Positions 16,893 to 25,995 of a DNA stretch of 64,000 nucleotides are shown piece by piece. How positions within the stretch are numbered: position 1 is the stretch's first letter; every line of letters begins with the position of its first letter. The translations under genes were made by a program, and so were the position numbers. The notes below the pieces were generated by a model. That model was not told the DNA's origin and did not search any database. It worked only from the letters and a program-made list of their open reading frames with translations. The stretch is from contig NZ_CP060412.1 of NCBI RefSeq assembly GCF_014297575.1, positions 2,728,001 to 2,792,000 on the forward strand, written 5' to 3'. This stretch comes from Dyella telluris (GTDB taxonomy: Bacteria > Pseudomonadota > Gammaproteobacteria > Xanthomonadales > Rhodanobacteraceae).

Positions 16893-17504
16893 TCAGCCCG
16901 CCAACATGGCCAGCGCCACCGGCACGGCCGCTTCCGTCCACAACGCGTACTGCGCGGCAGACGGATGCAGGCCATCGTCGGCCAGCAAGGCCGGGTGCTG
17001 GCGCGAGATGCCGGTGATATCCACGAAGTGCGCGCCGCGATGTTCGGTGACTTCGCAGGCGATGGCGTTATAGACGTCCAGTTCCTCGGCGATGCGCAAC
17101 ACGTCGCGGCCACTGCCGTGGGCAAATGGCGTGACGCCCCAGTCGGGAATCGACAGCACCAGCACGCGCGACGCGCGTTCGCCAGCCAGCGCTACGGCGC
17201 GGTCGAGCAGACGCTGGAACTCGTGCCGGTATTCGTCGGCACTGCGGCCCCGGTACTGGTTGTTGACGCCGATCAGCAGGCTTACCAGGTCGTACGGCGG
17301 CGTGAACGTAGCGGCGTCCATCGCCGCCGAGAGCTCGTCGGTGGTCCAGCCGGTGGTGGCGACGATCGTCGGATCGGCCAACAGCACGCCTTCGCGGCGC
17401 AGCCGCACGGCGAGCTGCACCGGCCAGCGGCCCGCCTCGGGCACGCCTTCTCCGATGGAGTAGGAGTCGCCCAGGGCCAGGTAGTGCATCGTTGCCGGTT
17501 CCAT
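16893..17504 (-). CDS. SGNH/GDSL hydrolase
   Basis: A 203-residue SGNH-fold esterase. Block I is LALGDSYSIGEG with the nucleophile Ser, the glycine block follows as TGWTTDEL, block III is LLIGVNNQYRG, and block V is DGLHPS with the catalytic Asp and His. It has no signal peptide, so it probably acts in the cytosol, on unknown esters. Two starts are possible: ATG at 17504 and ATG at 17489 (MHYLALGDSYS); the inner one has GGAACC nearby. It begins 12 bp after the end of the aminotransferase gene and is likely cotranscribed with it. Confidence 0.85.
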   Translation of the reverse strand: MEPATMHYLALGDSYSIGEGVPEAGRWPVQLAVRLRREGVLLADPTIVATTGWTTDELSAAMDAATFTPPYDLVSLLIGVNNQYRGRSADEYRHEFQRLLDRAVALAGERASRVLVLSIPDWGVTPFAHGSGRDVLRIAEELDVYNAIACEVTEHRGAHFVDITGISRQHPALLADDGLHPSAAQYALWTEAAVPVALAMLAG

Positions 17505-17516
17505 GGCGGGTGGTGC

Positions 17517-18761
17517 TCAGGCGACCGCGGCGGTGCGTGGCTTCTGGCTGCTGGCCATGCCGGCCAGCACGCGTTCGATGCGCACGAATACCTCGCGCAG
17601 CTGTTCCGGCTGCGGCAGCAGGGTCAGGCGCAGGTGTCGGCTGTGCGGCACGTTGAAGCTGCTGCCGGGCACCACCAGCACGGATTCTTCTTCCAGCAGG
17701 CGCAGGGCGAAGGCGTTGTCGTCGAAATCGGCCAGCCGGTCGGCTCGCACGCGCGGGAAGGCGTACAGCGCGCCCGCCGGCGATACCAGGTCGAGGAACT
17801 CGCTGGCGGCAACGCCTTCCAGCACGGCGCGACGAGCCTCGTGCAGGCGGCCACCCGGTGCCGTCAGCGCGTTGATCGTCGGTGCGGTTTCCAGCGCCGG
17901 GCGCACGGCCCACTGCGCCGTCACGTTGGCGCACAGGCGCAGCGCGGCGAGCAGCTGCAGGGCGTCTCGGTAGTCCGTGGTAAGCGCGGGATCGCCCGAC
18001 AGGCTCATCCAGCCCACGCGGTAGCCGCAGGCGCGATGGACCTTGCTGAGGCCGCCGAAGCTCACGCAGGGCACTTCGCCCGCTACCGCCGCCAAGGGGT
18101 GGAAGCGGGTGCCGTCGTAGAGGATCTCGTCGTAGATCTCGTCGCTGAGCAGGAGCAGGCGATGGCGTGCGGCGATATCCACGATGCGCGCCAGCAGCTC
18201 ACGCGGATACACGGCGCCGGTCGGGTTGTTCGGGTTGATCAGCACGATGGCGCGGGTGCGCGGCGTGACCAGCGATTCGATTTCGTCCGGGTCCGGCAGG
18301 TGGCCGTTCTCGGCCAGGCAGCGGTAATAGCGCGGCTTGCCGTCGTTGAGGATGGTGGCGGCGCTCCACAACGGGTAGTCGGGGCTGGGCAGCAGCACCT
18401 CGTCGCCCGGCTGCAGCAGGGCGCGCAGGCTCAGGTCAATCAGTTCGCTCACGCCGTTGCCGACGAAGATGCGCTCCACTTCCACGCCGTGCGCGCCGCG
18501 ATGGCGCTGCTGGGCGACGATGGCTTCGCGGGCTTCTTCCAGGCCTTGTTCATGGCCGTAGGCTTCGCTGTCGTGAAGGTGACGGGCGATGGCCTCGCGT
18601 AGATGGGCCGGGGTCTCGAAGCCGTAGCGGCCAGGGTTGCCGATGTTGAGCTTGATGATCGGCAGGCCGGCGGCCTCCAGCTCACGGGATCGCCGGGTCA
18701 GGGCACCACGGATTTCGTAGCGCACGTCCGCCAGGTGCGCACTGGGTTTGATCGAGGCCAA
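17517..18761 (-). CDS. PLP-dependent aminotransferase (AlaA-like), TTG start
   Basis: A 414-residue class I/II aminotransferase of the AlaA type, which makes alanine from pyruvate and glutamate or a similar pair. Motifs: LNIGNPGRYGFETP at the start, NPNNPTGAVY, LSDEIYDEI with the PLP-binding Asp, the Schiff-base Lys in SFGGLSKVHRACGYRVGW, and a C-terminal LRLTLLP arginine motif. No ATG exists in the conserved region. The TTG at 18761 has GAAGGA eight bases upstream and gives ASIKPSAHLADVRYEIRGAL, the expected N-terminus. The open frame upstream of the TTG is not conserved-looking. It is in one unit with the SGNH hydrolase. Confidence 0.87.
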   Translation of the reverse strand: MASIKPSAHLADVRYEIRGALTRRSRELEAAGLPIIKLNIGNPGRYGFETPAHLREAIARHLHDSEAYGHEQGLEEAREAIVAQQRHRGAHGVEVERIFVGNGVSELIDLSLRALLQPGDEVLLPSPDYPLWSAATILNDGKPRYYRCLAENGHLPDPDEIESLVTPRTRAIVLINPNNPTGAVYPRELLARIVDIAARHRLLLLSDEIYDEILYDGTRFHPLAAVAGEVPCVSFGGLSKVHRACGYRVGWMSLSGDPALTTDYRDALQLLAALRLCANVTAQWAVRPALETAPTINALTAPGGRLHEARRAVLEGVAASEFLDLVSPAGALYAFPRVRADRLADFDDNAFALRLLEEESVLVVPGSSFNVPHSRHLRLTLLPQPEQLREVFVRIERVLAGMASSQKPRTAAVA

Positions 18762-18968
18762 CGCGAGCGTCCTTCGTCTTGGTGTTGTTGCGGCGCAAGA
18801 ATTTCGCCGCCAACCCGATCCTAGCAGCGTCCCGGCGCCGCGTGGGAGGCAAAAGGTACCGTTTATCGGGCTTTTTCCGGGCGGCGCCTCCGGTACGCCC
18901 CGGGCCCTGGCCTGGCGTTGGCTGGCGCATTGAATGGAACGGAGTATCCCCGGGCATAATGTGTGCCC

Positions 18969-20024
18969 ATGATGAGCCCCGAAATCATCGAGCGACTGCG
19001 CCGCATCGGCTGGCGTGGCGACACTCTGCCCGCCGAAGGCCGGCAGCTGGCCCGCGTGGTTGCGCAGCACCGCGCGGGCTACGAGCTGCACGACGGCGAA
19101 CATCTGTTCGGCGCCCAGCCGGCCGGCCATTTCCTCAAGCGCAGCCTGGACCCGGCCGAGCGGCCCGCGGTGGGCGACTTCGTGGAGATCGAGCCCGGCA
19201 AGCCGCCGCATATCGTCCAGGTGCAGCCGCGCCGCACCGTGCTTTCCCGTGCGGCGGCGGGCGAGCGCTACGAGCGTCAGATCATCGCCACCAATATCGA
19301 CTACGTGCTGGTCTTGACCGGGCTGGACGGTGACTTCAACCCTGCCCGCATCGAGCGCTACCTGTCCTTGACCGAAGGCTCCGGCGCCCAGCCGGTGGTG
19401 CTGCTGAGCAAGCTGGATACCCGCGAAGACGCGGCCGAGCTGCTGGCCGCGCTGCGCGCCCGCCTGCCGCAGGACACGCCGATCCATGCCATCAACGGCA
19501 AGGATCCGGCCAGCATCAACGTGCTGCTGCCCTATCTGCAACTGGGCGACAGTGCCGTGCTGGTGGGCTCATCCGGCGCCGGCAAATCCACCCTGACCAA
19601 CACGCTGCTGGGCACCGAGCGCATGGCCACCAGCGCCGTGCGCGGCCACGACAGCCGCGGTCGACACACCACTACTTACCGGGCACTGCTGCAGCTGCCT
19701 AGCGGTGGTTGTCTGATCGACACCCCCGGCATGCGCGAGCTCAAGCTCACCGGCGAGGAAAACCTGGACCTGTTCGCCGACATCGAGGCGCTGGCCGAGC
19801 AATGCCGCTTCGCCGATTGCGGCCACGGCAGCGAGCCGGGCTGCGCGGTGCAGGCGGCGCTGGACAGTGGCGACCTGTCCGCCGAGCGCTGGCGCAACTT
19901 CCTGAAGCTGCGGGACGAGCGCGAGGAGCAGGCGACCACGCTCGAGGCCAAGCTGCGCCGGCAGCGCGGCGGGCGACCGGCGGCCAAACCGCACGCCAAC
20001 CGTCATTCGCGCGATCGGGATTAG
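18969..20024 (+). CDS. rsgA: Ribosome small-subunit-dependent GTPase A
   Basis: A 351-residue circularly permuted GTPase that helps mature the 30S subunit. After an N-terminal OB fold it shows the permuted order G4 (LLSKLDT), then the P-loop GSSGAGKST, then G3 DTPGMREL, then the C-terminal zinc site CRFADCGHGSEPGC. The ATG at 18969 is immediately followed by a second ATG, and a GTG lies two codons upstream; the ribosome binding site is weak, so the exact start is uncertain. It is transcribed divergently from the aminotransferase, with about 200 bp between. It is followed by a membrane protein 75 bp later. Confidence 0.93.
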   Translation: MMSPEIIERLRRIGWRGDTLPAEGRQLARVVAQHRAGYELHDGEHLFGAQPAGHFLKRSLDPAERPAVGDFVEIEPGKPPHIVQVQPRRTVLSRAAAGERYERQIIATNIDYVLVLTGLDGDFNPARIERYLSLTEGSGAQPVVLLSKLDTREDAAELLAALRARLPQDTPIHAINGKDPASINVLLPYLQLGDSAVLVGSSGAGKSTLTNTLLGTERMATSAVRGHDSRGRHTTTYRALLQLPSGGCLIDTPGMRELKLTGEENLDLFADIEALAEQCRFADCGHGSEPGCAVQAALDSGDLSAERWRNFLKLRDEREEQATTLEAKLRRQRGGRPAAKPHANRHSRDRD

Positions 20025-20098
20025 GTGAACGCCACGGTGTTGCTGCGTTCCGCCCGGAACGCACTAGTATCGGAGCAAGGGTAGTTCGGGGAACAGGC

Positions 20099-20581
20099 AT
20101 GCAGCGGCTGTCGTCGCGTTGGACGTTTTTCTACAAGCGGTTATTTCCTTTGTTCTGGTTCGGCATGATTGCCATGAGCATGACCGGGCTGTGGGCCGCA
20201 CCCGCCGCCGGTGGCAGGCACCCCGACTTCTGGTTGATGCTGCTTCCGCCGCTATTCATGGCCGTGGTCGTCTTCGTGCTCTTCAAGACCCTCATTTTCG
20301 ATCTGGTCGATGAGGTCTGGTTGCAGGGTGATCACCTGCTGGTCACATCTCGCGGTGACCAGGTGAGCGTGGCGCTGGACAACGTGATGAACGTGAGCTC
20401 CACCACGATGACCAATCCCCCGCGTATTTCCTTGACGCTTCGCACCGAGTCTTCGCGCCTGGGCAAGACCGTCAGTTTCATGCCGGTTCGTTCCCGGGAG
20501 TTTTTCGCCATGTTCAAGCCCAATCCCATCGCCTCTCTGCTGATCGAGCGCGTCGACGCTGCCCGCCGGAGACCGGCATGA
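20099..20581 (+). CDS. Small membrane protein (160 aa), coupled to the QEGLA gene
   Basis: An inner-membrane protein with two helices (about residues 13-35, FPLFWFGMIAMSMTGLW, and 45-68, FWLMLLPPLFMAVVVFVLF) followed by a cytosolic beta-rich domain (WLQGDHLLVTSRGDQVSVAL onward) that resembles a PH-like fold in pattern only. GGGGAA precedes the ATG at 20099. Its stop codon overlaps the start of the next gene by four bases (ATGA), so translation of the two is probably coupled and their products may work together. No named family is recognised. Confidence 0.72.
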   Translation: MQRLSSRWTFFYKRLFPLFWFGMIAMSMTGLWAAPAAGGRHPDFWLMLLPPLFMAVVVFVLFKTLIFDLVDEVWLQGDHLLVTSRGDQVSVALDNVMNVSSTTMTNPPRISLTLRTESSRLGKTVSFMPVRSREFFAMFKPNPIASLLIERVDAARRRPA

Positions 20582-21852
20582 GCGTCGATGTCACCCAGGC
20601 AAGTCCCGAACTGCAGCGCTACGCCGACCTCGACAGGCGCCTGCTGGCGGCGGTGAAGGGCATCCGCATCCTGTCCACGGTGGCATGGCCGGCTTCGCTG
20701 GAAGACCGCATGATCGAGGCCTACGCCAAGGGCCAGTACACGCTGCCGGACGTGAACTACAACGTGCCGGATCTCTCCGCCGAACGCGCCGAGCTGGCGG
20801 CCATCGAGCGCGAGGCGGGCTACGACGATCCGCTGGGTGAATACCTGTGCCGCACCGCCGAGTCGTGGCGCATCGCCGCCGAAATGCTCGAGGCCGTGGG
20901 TACCGACCAGGTCACCGCGCCGTCCATCGTGTTGTACGGCCGTCCGGGCGACACGATTCCCGGCAGCGACCGCAGCAACCTCGATGCCGCACGCTACTTC
21001 GTCGAGCTGTCCGACGAGCTGGGCTCGGACCTGATCGCCGACGACATCAATGTGGCCATTTCCGCCGATGATCTGCGTGCGGACCTCAGCAAGACCCTGG
21101 ACGCGTTCTTCGGCGAACCGCTGATTTCCGTGGAAGTGGACCCGGAGCTGACCGCCAAGGCGGCCGCCGGTGCCACGCGCATCCGCCTGCGCGGTGGTAC
21201 GCGCTTTACCGATTACGACCGCCACCAGCTGCTGGCGCACGAAGCGCTGGTCCATTCACTGACCGCGTTGAACGGCCGTGCCCAGCCGTTGCTCACCTCG
21301 TTCGCGCGTACCTCGCCACGCGTTACCGCCACGCAGGAAGGGCTGGCCGTGTTCGCCGAGCTGATGTCCGGCGCCATCGATATCTCCCGCCTCAAACGCA
21401 TCAGCCTGCGCATCCTGGCGATCGACATGGCGCTGGGCGGTGCGGACTTCGTCGAGGTCTACCGGTTCTTCAGTGACTGCGGGCAGAGCCCGGCCGACAG
21501 CTTCCACTCCGCGCAGCGCGTGTTCCGCGGCGTGCCGCTCACCGGCGGCGCGGCGTTCGCCAAGGACAACGTCTATCTGTCCGGCCTGCTCACCGTGCAC
21601 ACGTTTTTCCGCTGGGCGCTCAAGCAGCGCCGCATGGACATGTTGCGGAATCTGTTCGCCGGCAAGCTGGCGCTGCACGATGTGATCAGCCTGCAACCGT
21701 ATTTCGAGTCAGGCGTCATCGCCGCGCCGCGCTGGCTGCCGCCGTGGATGCAACACGCTCACGGACTCGCTGGCAAGCTGGCCTTTTCGTTGTTCGTCAA
21801 CCGCATACACATGGGCAAGGTGCAGGCGGAAACGTTGTCGCTGAGCCTGTAG
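20578..21852 (+). CDS. QEGLA-motif protein (DUF1704), predicted zinc carboxypeptidase
   Basis: A 424-residue protein of the group annotated as flavohemoglobin-expression-modulating QEGLA-motif proteins. It has HEALVH at residues 221-226 and TQEGLA at 252-257. Established knowledge: the eukaryotic MATCAP/KIAA0895 tyrosine carboxypeptidases of the same family use HExxxH plus a glutamate in a (E/Q)EGLA motif to bind zinc. By inference this protein is a metallopeptidase that trims a C-terminal residue from an unknown substrate. No signal peptide is present. Its ATG overlaps the stop of the preceding membrane-protein gene (ATGA). A REP-like repeat follows ten bases after its stop. Confidence 0.82.
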   Translation: MSVDVTQASPELQRYADLDRRLLAAVKGIRILSTVAWPASLEDRMIEAYAKGQYTLPDVNYNVPDLSAERAELAAIEREAGYDDPLGEYLCRTAESWRIAAEMLEAVGTDQVTAPSIVLYGRPGDTIPGSDRSNLDAARYFVELSDELGSDLIADDINVAISADDLRADLSKTLDAFFGEPLISVEVDPELTAKAAAGATRIRLRGGTRFTDYDRHQLLAHEALVHSLTALNGRAQPLLTSFARTSPRVTATQEGLAVFAELMSGAIDISRLKRISLRILAIDMALGGADFVEVYRFFSDCGQSPADSFHSAQRVFRGVPLTGGAAFAKDNVYLSGLLTVHTFFRWALKQRRMDMLRNLFAGKLALHDVISLQPYFESGVIAAPRWLPPWMQHAHGLAGKLAFSLFVNRIHMGKVQAETLSLSL

Positions 21853-21862
21853 CTCGGCTTTT

Positions 21863-21942
21863 TGCAGGAGCGCACTCGTGCGCGACAGGCAGGGACCGAG
21901 CTACCCCGGCATGCCCCGGTCGCGCACAAGTGCGCTCCAACA
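21863..21942. repeat. REP-like inverted pair (TGCAGGAGCGCAC type)
   Basis: Left arm at 21863-21886 and right arm GTCGCGCACAAGTGCGCTCC at 21919. Same family as the repeat at 16752, with point changes. Confidence 0.88.
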
Positions 21943-22090
21943 GTAAGCGGAGTTGTTGCATACCAGTTGTGTGAACCACTGCGTCACCATGCTGCGCCGC
22001 ACGGTCGGGAGAGGGCTGTCACCGGTGATACCATTGCCCGATACCGCTGTGGCGGCCCCGATTCCCCATCACATCTGATCCCCCTATCCC

Positions 22091-24382
22091 ATGGCCCTTC
22101 CCGAAGAACTGCGCCTCGCCGCTCTCGAGTACCACCGCCTTCCGCGCCCCGGCAAGATCAAGGTCGCCGCGACCAAGCCCATGGTCACGCAGCGTGACCT
22201 GGCGCTGGCTTACTCGCCCGGCGTGGCTTATGCCTGCGAAGCCATCGTCGAAGATCCCAATGCCGCCAGTGAGATGACCGCGCGCGGCAACCTGGTGGCG
22301 GTGATCACCAACGGCACCGCCGTGCTGGGCCTGGGCGACATCGGCCCGCTCGCCGGCAAGCCGGTGATGGAAGGCAAGGGCGTGCTGTTCCAGAAGTTCG
22401 CCGGCATCGACGTGTTCGACATCGAGATCAACGAGCGCGACCCGGACAAGCTGGTCGACATCATCGCCTCGCTCGAACCCACTTTCGGCGGCATCAACCT
22501 TGAAGACATCAAGGCGCCGGAGTGCTTCATCGTCGAGCGCAAGCTGCGCGAGCGCATGAAGATCCCCGTGTTCCACGACGACCAGCATGGCACCGCCATC
22601 ATCGTGGGTGCAGCCGTGGTCAATGCGCTGGAAGTGGTCGGCAAGAAGATCGAAGACGTCAAGCTCGCCACCACCGGCGTGGGCGCGGCCGGCATTGCCT
22701 GCCTGGACATGCTCGTGGCGCTGGGCCTGAAGCCGGAGAACATCCTGGCGTTCGACCGCGAAGGCGTGCTCTACACCGGCCGCGACCAGATGGATCCGGA
22801 CAAGCAGCGTTACGCGCGCGACACCGACAAGCGCACGCTGGCGGAGATCGTCGACGGCGTGGATGTGTTCCTTGGCCTGTCCGCCGGCGGCATCCTCAAG
22901 CCGGAGATGGTCGCCACCATGGCCGACAAGCCGATCATCTTCGCCCTGGCCAATCCCAATCCGGAGATTTCGCCGGAAGATGCCAAGAAGGTGCGCCCGG
23001 ACTGCATCATCGGCACGGGTCGTTCGGACTATCCGAACCAGGTCAACAACGCGCTGTGCTTCCCGTACATCTTCCGCGGTGCGCTCGACGTGGGCGCCAC
23101 GGGCATCAACGAAGCGATGAAGATCGCCTGCGTGCGCGCCATCGCCGAGCTGGCCCGCATGGAAGCCGGCGACCTGGCCAGCGCCTACGGCGGTGACATC
23201 CCGACCTTTGGCCCGGATTACCTCATCCCGCGTCCGTTCGATCCGCGCCTGCTGGTGATGCTGGCGCCGGCCGTCGCGCAGGCCGCCATGGATTCGGGTG
23301 TCGCCACGCGTCCCATCGTGGACATGGAGGCGTACATCGAGAAGCTTGGCCAGTTCATCTATCGCACCGGCCTGCTGATGAAGCCGGTGTACGAGCGTGC
23401 GCGCGCCGACCGCAAGCGCGTGGTCTACGCCGAAGGCGAGGAAGAGACCGTGCTGCGCGCCGTGCAGACGGTGATCGACGAGCGCCTGGCGTTCCCGATC
23501 CTGATCGGCCGCCCCAGCGTGATCGAAACGCGCATCGAGCGCCTTGGCCTGCGCATGCGCGCCGGCGTCGATTACGAGATCACCAATATCGACGACGATC
23601 CGCGCTTCAACGAGTACTGGCAGCAGTACCACGCGTTGACCGAGCGTCGCGGCGTGTCGCCGGCCGCCGCCAAGAACCTGATGCGTTCGCGTCCCACGCT
23701 GATCGCCTCGCTGATGGTGGAGCGCGGCGAAGCCGACGCGATGATCTGCGGTCTGGTCGGCCGCTTCCACAAGAAGCTCGGCTACATGCGCAGCGTGTTC
23801 GGCCTGGATCCGGGCGTGTCGTGCACCTCGGCCATGACCGGCGTGATCAACGACCAGGGCGCGTGGTTCTTCCTCGACACCCATGTGCAGTGCGACCCCA
23901 CCGCCGAGCAGATTGCCGAGGCGACCCTGCAGGCCAGCTATCGCCTGAAGCTGTTCGGCATCGAGCCGAAGATCGCCCTGCTGTCGCACTCCAACTACGG
24001 CAGCCACGACAACCCGAGCGCGGCCAAGATGCGCAAGGTGCGCGAGATCCTGCTTCAGCGCGGCCCCAAGCTGGACATGGACGGCGAGATGCAGGCGGAC
24101 ACGGCATGGGACGAGGCACTGCGCCTGCGCATGTTCCCCAACACCACGCTGTCCGGACGCGCCAACCTGTTCGTGATGCCGAACCTGGATGCCGCCAACA
24201 TCACCTACAACATGGTGCGCGTGATGACCGACGGCGTGGCCATCGGCCCGATCCTGATGGGCATCAACCGGCCGGCGCACATCCTTACCCCGGCGGCAAC
24301 GCCGCGTCGCGTGGTGAACATGACCGCCATTGCGGCGGTGGATGCGCAGATTCGCCAGGCTCAGGGTGAGCGGCGGAGCTGA
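22091..24382 (+). CDS. maeB: NADP-dependent malic enzyme MaeB (malic enzyme - phosphotransacetylase fusion)
   Basis: A 763-residue two-part enzyme. Residues 1 to about 430 form the malic enzyme that decarboxylates malate to pyruvate with NADP+, with [13 protein letters not shown], the divalent-metal site FHDDQHGTA and the Rossmann segment [14 protein letters not shown]. The rest resembles phosphate acetyltransferase and in MaeB proteins acts as a regulatory domain sensing acetyl-CoA. The ATG at 22091 fits the family N-terminus ([15 protein letters not shown]). It is followed by a terminator. The pyruvate made can feed the pyruvate dehydrogenase whose E1 gene, aceE, follows about 1.6 kb downstream. 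Confidence 0.95.
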   Translation: MALPEELRLAALEYHRLPRPGKIKVAATKPMVTQRDLALAYSPGVAYACEAIVEDPNAASEMTARGNLVAVITNGTAVLGLGDIGPLAGKPVMEGKGVLFQKFAGIDVFDIEINERDPDKLVDIIASLEPTFGGINLEDIKAPECFIVERKLRERMKIPVFHDDQHGTAIIVGAAVVNALEVVGKKIEDVKLATTGVGAAGIACLDMLVALGLKPENILAFDREGVLYTGRDQMDPDKQRYARDTDKRTLAEIVDGVDVFLGLSAGGILKPEMVATMADKPIIFALANPNPEISPEDAKKVRPDCIIGTGRSDYPNQVNNALCFPYIFRGALDVGATGINEAMKIACVRAIAELARMEAGDLASAYGGDIPTFGPDYLIPRPFDPRLLVMLAPAVAQAAMDSGVATRPIVDMEAYIEKLGQFIYRTGLLMKPVYERARADRKRVVYAEGEEETVLRAVQTVIDERLAFPILIGRPSVIETRIERLGLRMRAGVDYEITNIDDDPRFNEYWQQYHALTERRGVSPAAAKNLMRSRPTLIASLMVERGEADAMICGLVGRFHKKLGYMRSVFGLDPGVSCTSAMTGVINDQGAWFFLDTHVQCDPTAEQIAEATLQASYRLKLFGIEPKIALLSHSNYGSHDNPSAAKMRKVREILLQRGPKLDMDGEMQADTAWDEALRLRMFPNTTLSGRANLFVMPNLDAANITYNMVRVMTDGVAIGPILMGINRPAHILTPAATPRRVVNMTAIAAVDAQIRQAQGERRS

Positions 24383-24410
24383 GGGTAGGGTGGTTTTGAG
24401 TTTGGCGAGA

Positions 24411-24438
24411 ACGGGACCTTGAGGGTCCCGTTTTTGTT
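24411..24438 (+). terminator. Terminator of maeB
   Basis: Stem ACGGGACCTT / GAGGGTCCCGT followed by a T-rich run, 28 bp after the maeB stop. Confidence 0.85.
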
Positions 24439-24486
24439 TGGTGTGGGGCGTGGGGTTGGTGTTTTGCCGCGCGGCCGGCTTTTGCT

Positions 24487-24542
24487 TTGCGCCCTCTTCC
24501 CGCCGGGGAGAGGGCCGGGGTGAGGGGTGGGTGCTCGCCTCA
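24487..24542. repeat. REP-like repeat (CTCTTCCC...GGGGAGAGGG...GTGAGGGG type)
   Basis: A short hairpin GCCCTCTTCCCGCCGGGGAG followed by GTGAGGGGTGGGTGCTCGCC. The same sequence family recurs at 35990 and 51625, each time in a gap between genes. Confidence 0.8.
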
Positions 24543-24599
24543 CCGCTTGACAGGAACCGTGATCCCAGCGAGGCGCTTTGCAACCGCCAGATGGCGGGT

Positions 24600-25505
24600 C
24601 ATCCAGTGCCTTTGCTCTCGGCCATCGGTAGTCACGCAGGCGCCAGGTTGCCGCTTACCCCGCGGGGGCGTTTCGACCTCCTGCCGGAGGCCGAGTCACT
24701 TTTCTTTTGCTGGCCCAAAAGAAAAGTAACCCAAAGAAAATGGCCTTAAGAGCTGGCAGCATTCCGTAGGGATAAGCCCGAACGGCTGAGGAACGTTGCT
24801 GCTTGGCAACCTTCGCCTCTACACAGCGGGTACATCAAAGCGCTTCGCAACGCGCCGATGCTAAGAGGACTTAACGCGGAGCGTCGTGCCGCTGTGCGGC
24901 ACCTCCTTCCTTGCCACTCGGGTGTTCACGTTGAACATCCCCTGTCGCTCGTCCTCTCCCGTTCGGGAGAGGACTGGGGTGAGCACTGAGGTGAAAGAGA
25001 AACAGACTTCACACGGTGCGAGATACCCCCTGTAGGAGCGCACCTTGTGCGCGACCGCAGCGTCGTGTCGATACCGCTCCGTCAGGTGGTCGCGCACAGG
25101 GTGCGCTCCTACAGACAAGCTGAGCCGGTACGCAATACGCCGTCGCGCAACGGCGCGATGTGCAGCGCAGCTGCACGAGCCTTCGGCTCTGGCTCTGGCT
25201 TTTGACCTACCCGACCCCTTGAGCGGCGGTGAGGGGCGGACGACAGGCCCGCAGGGGGATCGGCACGGATGCCGATCCCTTTTCGACAGGACATGGAGGT
25301 CCTGTCGAAAAGCCCGGCCGACCCTCACGAACTGGCCGGCTTCACCGGCCAGCGCCGCGATGGGGGTGCCTTTTCTTTTGGTTACTTTTCTTTGGGCAAG
25401 CAAAGAAAAGTAACCCGGCCTCCGGCAGGAGGTCGGAACGCCCGCTGCGTAAGCGGCCAGGTCGCGGTAACGCCCGAAGCGAAGACCCAACGCAAAGTCA
25501 CTGGA
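24600..25505 (+). repeat. Copy A of a non-coding element of about 0.9 kb with long terminal inverted repeats
   Basis: The two ends (about 24600-24740 and 25365-25505) are imperfect reverse complements of about 140 bp: both carry CCAGTG-CTTTGC, CCGCTTAC, CGACCTCCTGCCGGAGGCCG and a palindrome of the type TTACTTTTCTTT...AAAGAAAAGTAAC. Between them lie nested hairpins: GTCCTCTCCCGTTCGGGAGAGGAC, the TGTAGGAGCGCACC pair at 25031-25114, GGGATCGGCA/TGCCGATCCC and TTTTCGACAGGAC/GTCCTGTCGAAAA. A second copy lies in opposite orientation at 36081-36949. Frames here give only low-complexity, unconserved peptides, and no transposase is present. Confidence 0.85.
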
Positions 25506-25995
25506 CCCCTACCTTCGCAGAGGAGAGGGTTAAAGAAGGAAGCGGCGAGGCGAGCAGCCTCCCCCCCTTTCGGGGCTCACCCCAACCCTCTCCTCGCCCT
25601 TCAAAACCGCAGCCATCCACCGATGCATCCCGCGCCCCCGAACAAGGAAAGCCCTCGCACCGGCCCTTGCCACCAGCCAGTCCACTTTCCGTAACGCCAG
25701 AACAAGCAAGCACAAGTGAACAGGACCGCCCCGCGAGGCCCCCATTCCAACTGTGCATTTTCGACCCGCGCGGGAGAAACAGCGCGCACATGTGCGCGTG
25801 GCACATCGACCAAAGTCGACCCCGTCCCTACTGTCGCCCAATCAATACCTTCCACCCCCATTCGCTACCGTATTGTCTCGATCCAATTGGCGAAAAACAC
25901 CGCCGGAGATACACTCGGAGGGTTTCCCGCCTCTACCCGGAGGCGATCCACCTATAGCCGCGCCTAGCCCCCGGCGCCGCGGAGAGAAGCTCCCC
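25506..25995. other. Gene-free stretch upstream of aceE
   Basis: About 490 bp. It begins with a hairpin-rich AGGAGAGGGTT...AACCCTCTCCT sequence of the same family as the GAGAGGG repeats and ends with the aceE leader, where GGAGAG lies about ten bases before the ATG. The AceE frame is open back to about 25753, but the upstream codons encode nothing AceE-like. Promoter elements could not be assigned with confidence. Confidence 0.6.

Noticed and set aside
17517..19541. 674-codon version of the aminotransferase
   Set aside because: The added N-terminal part overlaps rsgA in antisense and is not aminotransferase-like; the TTG start with a good ribosome binding site fits.
22019..24583. 854-codon frame opposite maeB
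   Set aside because: Antisense shadow of a well-supported enzyme; composition typical of GC-rich reverse frames.
24861..25490. Open frames inside element A, and the similar ones inside element B
   Set aside because: They translate hairpins and REP motifs; such frames are commonly over-annotated as hypothetical proteins.
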